A DNA stretch of 64,000 nucleotides from Hygrophila difformis (taxonomy: Eukaryota > Streptophyta > Magnoliopsida > Lamiales > Acanthaceae): contig JAOANR010000006.1 of NCBI GenBank assembly GCA_030278955.1, positions 5,265,310-5,329,309 on the forward strand, read 5' to 3'. The translations under genes and the position numbers were made by a program. Position 1 is the first letter of the stretch. Every line of letters starts with the position of its first letter. Under the pieces are notes generated by a model. It searched no databases, was not told where the DNA came from, and worked only from the letters and a program-made list of their open reading frames with translations. This document shows positions 58,562 to 64,000 of this stretch, piece by piece.

Positions 58562-61500
58562 ATGATTGTCTTCAAAGATTTCTCGGTGCTTGCATGGAAT
58601 ATACGTGGCGCCATGCATAAAAGTACCCAACGCCACGTTGCGGATTATCTTAGACTTTATAAGCCCGCGGTTCTTATTTTAATGGAACCTCGGGGGGCTT
58701 TTTCTCGTCTTCGAGTATTTTTTTATCGTCTCAACTATGATGTTATACACATTGAGGAGTGTGCTGGTCGTGCGGGGGGCCTTTGGGTTCTATATCGTGT
58801 CGGCTCACCATATTTATTTTCAGTCAGTGATATCAAGCCGAGATTGGTTACACTCACGGTTGCATGTGGTGCGGCATCCTAGAATTTGTCCTACATTTAT
58901 GGGGATCCCTGTGCAAGAGGGCGGCTGGTTAACTGGAGTCACATGCGCCAGGTTAGCTCGGCGATTCAGGGACCTTGGCTCTCGATTGGAGATTGGAATG
59001 ATATCGCTTATGAGTCGGAGGCAGTGGGTATGCGGGAGAACCCCAGGCAGTGTGAGCTCTTTCGAGAGATGCTTAATGATTGTGGGCTCTACCCGATTCA
59101 TACGACAGGTGATTCCTTCACATGGCAATGAAACACGTCAGGAGGGCCTCTAGCTCGTAAAAGGTTGGACCGGGCAGTTGCTAACTTGCAGTGGGGGACG
59201 GCATTCCCTCAAGGTTATGTTGAAGTGTTGACGCGACGAGCCTCAGACCACAATGCGCTATTACTCCGATGTACTCAGCCGGTGATCACAGTGGACCTCG
59301 GCCCTTTCGATGGGAGCATATGTGGTCGTCTCATGGCCATTATCATCATGTCGTGGAGGCTGCATGGCATGGTGGCGGTGGGCCGATTTCGCAGCGCCTT
59401 GATCAAGTTCGGGACTCGTCCCTTTATTTTAATATCCACACATTTGGCAATTTACATCAGAGGAAGCGACGACTGTTAAAACGGCTAGATGGTATTCGTC
59501 GCTGTTTTATTAGAGTGGATTCCGCTTTTTTGACAAGGTTGGAACAGAAACTCATGCAGGATTTAGAGGAACTCTTAATGCAGGGGGAGGCTTTTTGGTT
59601 TAAAAAATCTCGTGACAAATGGGTTACTCATGGGGATAAGAATACTCGTTACTTCCACTCCCAGACGATGATTCGGCGTCAGAAAAGCAAAATTGTGGGG
59701 GTGGAAATTGATGGACGTTGGGTGACTGAGGAGGACAGCATGCGGCTCCACACCATAAATCACTACCGGTGGCTGCTGGGTCAATCTCGAAACCCTACAG
59801 GGACGGCAAGGAACCTGCTGCCTCCACTGCCAGCGTTGGAGGATTGTAGCAGCTTGGTGGATGAGGTGTCATACGATGAGGTGTCAACGGCTGTGAAAGG
59901 AATGAAGGCTTTTTCGGCTCCTGGGCCTGATGGTTTCCCCACTGTGTTTTTTAAGTTATATTGGGATCTTATTGGCTCGGAGGTTTGGCATTTTATTCGA
60001 CAGGCTATGGCGGATGGCAAGTTCGATAAAGCCCTTGCAGCTACCTTTATATGCCTCATCCCCAAGGTAGAGATCCCTCGAGAGATTCGACATTACCGTC
60101 CGATCAGTCTGTGTAATGTCATTTATAAGATTTTAACTAAGGTGTTAGTTAATCGCTTGAGGCCTTTTCTTCAAGCGTACATCGGTCCGTATCAGTCTGC
60201 TTTTCTTCCTGGTCGTGGCACGTCGGGGAACGCCATAATTCTACAGGAGGTGATTACCACCTTTAGAAATAAGAATAGGCGCTCGGGTGATTTTTTTATT
60301 AAAGGTGGATCTTGAAAAGGCATATGATAGTGTGGACTGGGAATTTCTTGAAGGTTGTTTGACAGAAATAGGTCTTCTTAGCTCGCTTCTGCGTATCATT
60401 ATGTTCTGTGTGCGGTCTCCCTCATATTCGATTTTGTGGAACGGGGTTGCTTTACCTCCTTTTGACTCGGCCAAGGGTGTCCGCCAGGGTGATCCCCTTT
60501 CTCCATATTTGTTCTTGATCGTTATGGAAAAACTGTCGAGAGCCATTTTGGCGAAGGTTGAGGAGGGCTCATGGCGTCCAGTTAGGTTGGGTAGGCAGTC
60601 CACTCCACTTTCCCATTTAGTTTTTGCAGATGATCTGCTGCTTTTCTCTCAGGCATCCTTGGAGAGTGCTCGCTGCGTGGATGAAGTTCTATCCTCTTTT
60701 GCGTGCCAAGCTGGTCTTCGGATCAATACTAATAAGTCGAGAGCCTTGGCATCAGCGGCAGTTGGGCTCCCGCTCAAGCAAGCTGTGGCGTCAATTTTGA
60801 ATATTGATTTTTGCGACGATCTGGGGAAGTACTTGGGATTCCCACTAATCCATGGAGCTGTGCGTAGTAATCACTTTGAGTTTTTATCTGACAAAATTAT
60901 TGTTAAATTTGGTGCATGGAAACGTAGCCTATTGAACAAGAGCGGGTCGAATCACACTTGCAAGATCTGTCCTCTCGTCCATTCCTACCTATGTCATACA
61001 GACTGCTTGGTTGCCGGCCACTACTTGTGCTAAGATTGATCGGAGTATCCGGAACTTTATTTGGAAGGATTCTTCGGGCCATGGACTTAATTTAGTGGCG
61101 TGGGAAAAGGCGGCACTCCCTAAGACCATGGGGGGACTTGGTATTCGACAGACTCGGGATATGAATATTGCCATGCTAGGGAAGCTTGTGGTGGAGTGTC
61201 TTCAGGGATCATCTAAGCCTTGGAGTCAGTTATTGGTCCAGAAATATGGTGGAGGGGTTGATAAATTTCGTCATCGGCCTGGAGCTTTACCAGTTTTTCG
61301 AGCGCTCTGTAAATCAGCGCCTTTTATTCTTGGAGGGTGCTGTGTGCGTGTGGGGGATGGAAATAGTAGTATTTGGTACTCATCTTGGTTGAAAGGGGGA
61401 CCGATCGCTCCTCGCATCCCATATGTGCACTACAATGATGTTGATGTTCGTATTAAGGATATTTATGTGGACAGCAGGTGGGCGTGGGAACGGCTCTATA

Positions 61501-62630
61501 CGATCATTCCGGAGGAGATCAAGCGGGAAGTAAGGGAGCTGGGTCCGCTTCCTCTCCACGTTGAGACTGTTGATTCATGGTGTTGGTTGGGCACGGCTTC
61601 GGGCTCCTATACAGTTGCATCCGGGTATGACTGGGTTCTTCAACAGCGTGGGTGTAGGAAGGATCCGAAGAGGTCGTGGGTGTGGCGTGTGCGCGGGCCG
61701 GAGAAAGTTAAAATTCTTTTGTGGCTTATGGTTCATAATTCATTGCCCACGAATGCATTGAGACGGCGTCGGGGGTTGACTACTTGTGATGTTTGCTCCA
61801 TATGCGGGTGTGATGTGGAGGATATGTTTCATTTATTTTTTGAGTGTAACTGGTCGGCGGCTATTTGGCGAAGGCTCGGTGTATTGCTTGGCGAGTTGGG
61901 CGATTGGAGATTGCATGGGGTGGCGTAGTGTGTGCGTCATGCTTGCAGGAGATGGGGAGGTCAGCTCTGGGCGGCGGTTTGGAGTATCTGGAGGGGACGG
62001 AATGATTGGTGTATGAAGGGAGTTCCTATAAACCTCCATGAGGTGGTTCGTCGTGCATGGCACCTTGGCCGTATCTATGATCGGGTGTTCTCCTCTAGTA
62101 CAGCTGCTGGTGATGCGCGGTTGGTGCGTTGGAATCCGAGTGACTGCATGGGCGTGGTGTTGCATGTGGATGGGAGTTCATTGGGAAATCCGGGCTCGAC
62201 AGGGTTCGAATGTGTGATTCGCATGGGTGATGGTCAATGGGTGGAGGGTTGTTCAGGGTTTGTGGGGTTTGCTTCCAATACTGTTGCAGAGTTGCATGGC
62301 ATTTGGAATGACATGAAACGTCTGAAGTCCCTAGGTGTTCGCAGAGCTCATTGCTTCTCAGATTCTATGGAGGGGCTTCGGCTAATGCGTCATGGAGTAG
62401 CTAAGGAGCATTTGTTGTTCCCTTTGATTCGACATATCAAAGATTTGGCCGATGAGCATCCGGGTTATGTGTGGCATCACATCCTTCGGGAGGGTAATGC
62501 TGTGGCTGATTCTTTGGCTAAACGAGGGGCTCGCTCTGAAGAGTTTTTCACTACTTGGGCTTTCCCCCCAGATGATATCAAGCCGCTCCTTACGGCCGAT
62601 TATGGTGGAGTTTGGTTCCCGCGCTTCTAG
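58562..62630 (+). pseudogene. LINE ORF2: endonuclease, reverse transcriptase, zf-RVT, RNase H; broken
   Basis: Domain order: endonuclease/exonuclease/phosphatase fold (AWNIRG near 58595, LMEPRG, GDWND near 58990, DRAVAN near 59168), reverse transcriptase (YRPISLCNVIYKI near 60095, QGDPLSPYLF near 60490, FADDLLLFSQ near 60625), zf-RVT (VWRVRGPEKVKILLWL near 61680, CDVCSICG) and RNase H (HVDGSSLGNPGSTG near 62165, AELHGIW, FSDSMEG, EGNAVADSLAK near 62490). Breaks: in-frame stops at 58880, 59129 (TGA where TGG is expected) and 61926, and frameshifts near 59.31, 60.29 and 60.96 kb. The catalytic FADD and the RNase H acidic residues are still readable. Confidence 0.88.
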
Positions 62631-62752
62631 ATGTTTTATTTCCCTTGTTCTGTTTTTCTGCCCTTGCCTCTCTTCTGTAGATTTTTCTTAGTTTTCATCT
62701 TTGCCGACGCTTGTGCGTCACTGTTCACCCAAAAAAAAATAAAAATAAAAAT

Positions 62753-64000
62753 AGAAGTATAAATTAAAAGCAGCTATTTCATTACAATTTACATACATAT
62801 ATATGGAATTTAAATCATATCTCAACCTTTTAAACATCGACGTCTGCCTAATGCAACCCAATATGGGAGATATCTTCTTAATCAAACAAATCAATAGTAC
62901 TCCATTTGATATTTATTTACGTATGTATATATGGGGATAAAATAGACTATTTATCATTACAATACCTAACGGTGTTTTACTTCCCTCTATTGAATGTAGA
63001 CGTCTATTAATCTTAAATGCGTGTATAATTTAATTTTAGTATTTGTTCCATTAAACTTACTGGCTTACTGCAAATATTCTCCGCCAAAAGGGGAATGGCA
63101 ATGCAAACTTTTTCATGCCCATACTGTCCTGAGACCTCAATATGGAGTTTGGAGGTGTTGGGCTGGGCCGGAGAGGGTAATTGGATTAGTGTTTTATTGG
63201 GCCGCTCAATCAATTATATGAAGTACTATAATGCAGGCCTGGGCCCAATATCTCACTCTCATTAGTCATTATTATTACTAACAAACTACATACACAGTGG
63301 GACATTACATGGCCATCCTGTGTAATTGCGCGAAATTAAAAAGAATGAAAAGTACAAACTACTACTATATCTCTTAATCTCTATTGCAGAAGAAAATACA
63401 GTGAACAAAACTGAAGTGAAAATAGAATAGGGTCATTTTCGCATTGACGAAGGTCCAATGTATAATTGGGGTTGCGAATTGCCAATTGCAGATTATTGCC
63501 ATCCCTAAGAAATAAATATGGGACAATAGTGGGAGTGCCCCAGACATTGATGGATGTTTATTAGTAGGAGTAATAGTAGTAATAATGATAGTGAGCTTAC
63601 ATATATACTTTAATTTGGGCAGCATGCATGGAAACGGAGTTAAGGCCCAAGGGGAGTTGTATCGATCGGGATCATGGAGCCGATGAGCGTGCAGCGCACG
63701 TGACCAGCGGGACATTTAATTAAATTGAAACTGAAAGGGTGACTGCACGTGGTACTACTATTCATGGGAAACACTACATTTTTGCTGTCACACACACACA
63801 CCCATACATGATATACACCCTCATCTTAGCTTCTTCATCAGGTGCCCTCCAATAACCCTAGCTAGATAGGCCGCTAGCTTCCTTTTCTTGCTCAATTATT
63901 AAGGAAATTGTTTGGGTGCTGGCGGCCTGTAGGTGCTGGCACATTCAAAAGTGATGGGTATATGTATATGAAATGATGTTTGAGTATAAAAAAGTGATGG
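62753..64000. other. Right-end intergenic region
   Basis: No coding exon recognised. It contains a GGGCTGGGCC/GGGCCGC/GGGCCCA motif cluster (63160-63245), CACGTG G-box-type cores (near 63700 and 63746) and a short CA repeat (63789-63801). It may be upstream sequence of a gene beyond the window, but nothing proves that. Confidence 0.45.

Larger units (their letters stand above)
56782..62752 (+). mobile_element. L1-type LINE with RNase H domain, nearly full length, defective
   Basis: Two open-frame regions in LINE order (gag-like ORF1 56805-58391, ORF2 58562-62630), a short 3' UTR and an A-rich tail from 62731. An A/T run of about 17 bases (AAATAAAAATAAAAATA type) lies on both sides (56764-56781 and about 62736-62752) and may be the target-site duplication, although low complexity weakens this. 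The base composition is markedly more GC-rich than the flanks. Plant L1 elements with a C-terminal RNase H are well known. Confidence 0.9.

Noticed and set aside
56764..62752. LINE target-site duplication as firm evidence of boundaries
   Set aside because: The matching A/T runs are low-complexity and overlap the poly-A tail, so the exact ends stay approximate.
63160..64000. Promoter of a further gene at the right edge
   Set aside because: GGGCC-type motifs and G-boxes are present, but no start codon, exon or TATA box could be tied to them within the window.

Overview
This window is nuclear DNA from a flowering plant. GT-AG introns, UTR-like AT-rich flanks, dense small DNA-transposon debris and a plant L1-type LINE with an RNase H domain all point that way. 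The gene content (clade A PP2C, chloroplast Obg GTPase, PMI1-related NT-C2 protein, WRKY, class II small HSP) is that of a eudicot; an asterid is my guess only. All exon models below were built by hand from splice signals, reading-frame continuity and remembered family sequences. No alignment was run.

Layout, left to right. 0-16 kb: a domesticated Harbinger-transposase-like gene (+), a RanBP1 gene (-), a HAB1-type PP2C gene (+) and a ten-exon chloroplast Obg GTPase gene (-). 16-38.5 kb: no intact gene. This stretch is a mosaic of duplicated blocks on the minus strand carrying broken exons of an M1 aminopeptidase (APM1 / puromycin-sensitive aminopeptidase family), with three copies of a TATA/CCAAT/GGCCCA promoter-like cassette about 8.2 and 9.1 kb apart. 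38.7-41.3 kb: a TRIAP1/Mdm35-like twin-CX9C gene (+) and a coclaurine N-methyltransferase-like gene (-). In Arabidopsis the neighbours At4g33090 (APM1), At4g33100 (twin CX9C) and At4g33110/33120 (CNMT-like) lie in this same order, so the broken aminopeptidase appears to sit at its ancestral locus.

41.3-44.5 kb holds a degenerate minisatellite bounded by short inverted repeats, and the whole block is flanked by a 28-bp exact direct repeat. 44.5-48 kb: a PMI1-RELATED (NT-C2) gene (+). 49.3-50 kb: a group IIc WRKY gene (-) with a WRKYGKK core. 51-55 kb: a tightly packed MITE cluster with nested insertions and one hAT-type element with a clear 8-bp target duplication. 55.4-55.9 kb: a cytosolic class II small heat-shock protein gene (-) with heat-shock elements upstream. 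56.8-62.7 kb: a nearly full-length LINE carrying five in-frame stops and three frameshifts. The last 1.2 kb shows no gene.

The intact genes are independent housekeeping, signalling and stress genes with no operon-like link. The connected story is the decay and local amplification of the aminopeptidase locus, and its replacement by promoter-bearing repeats of unknown output.
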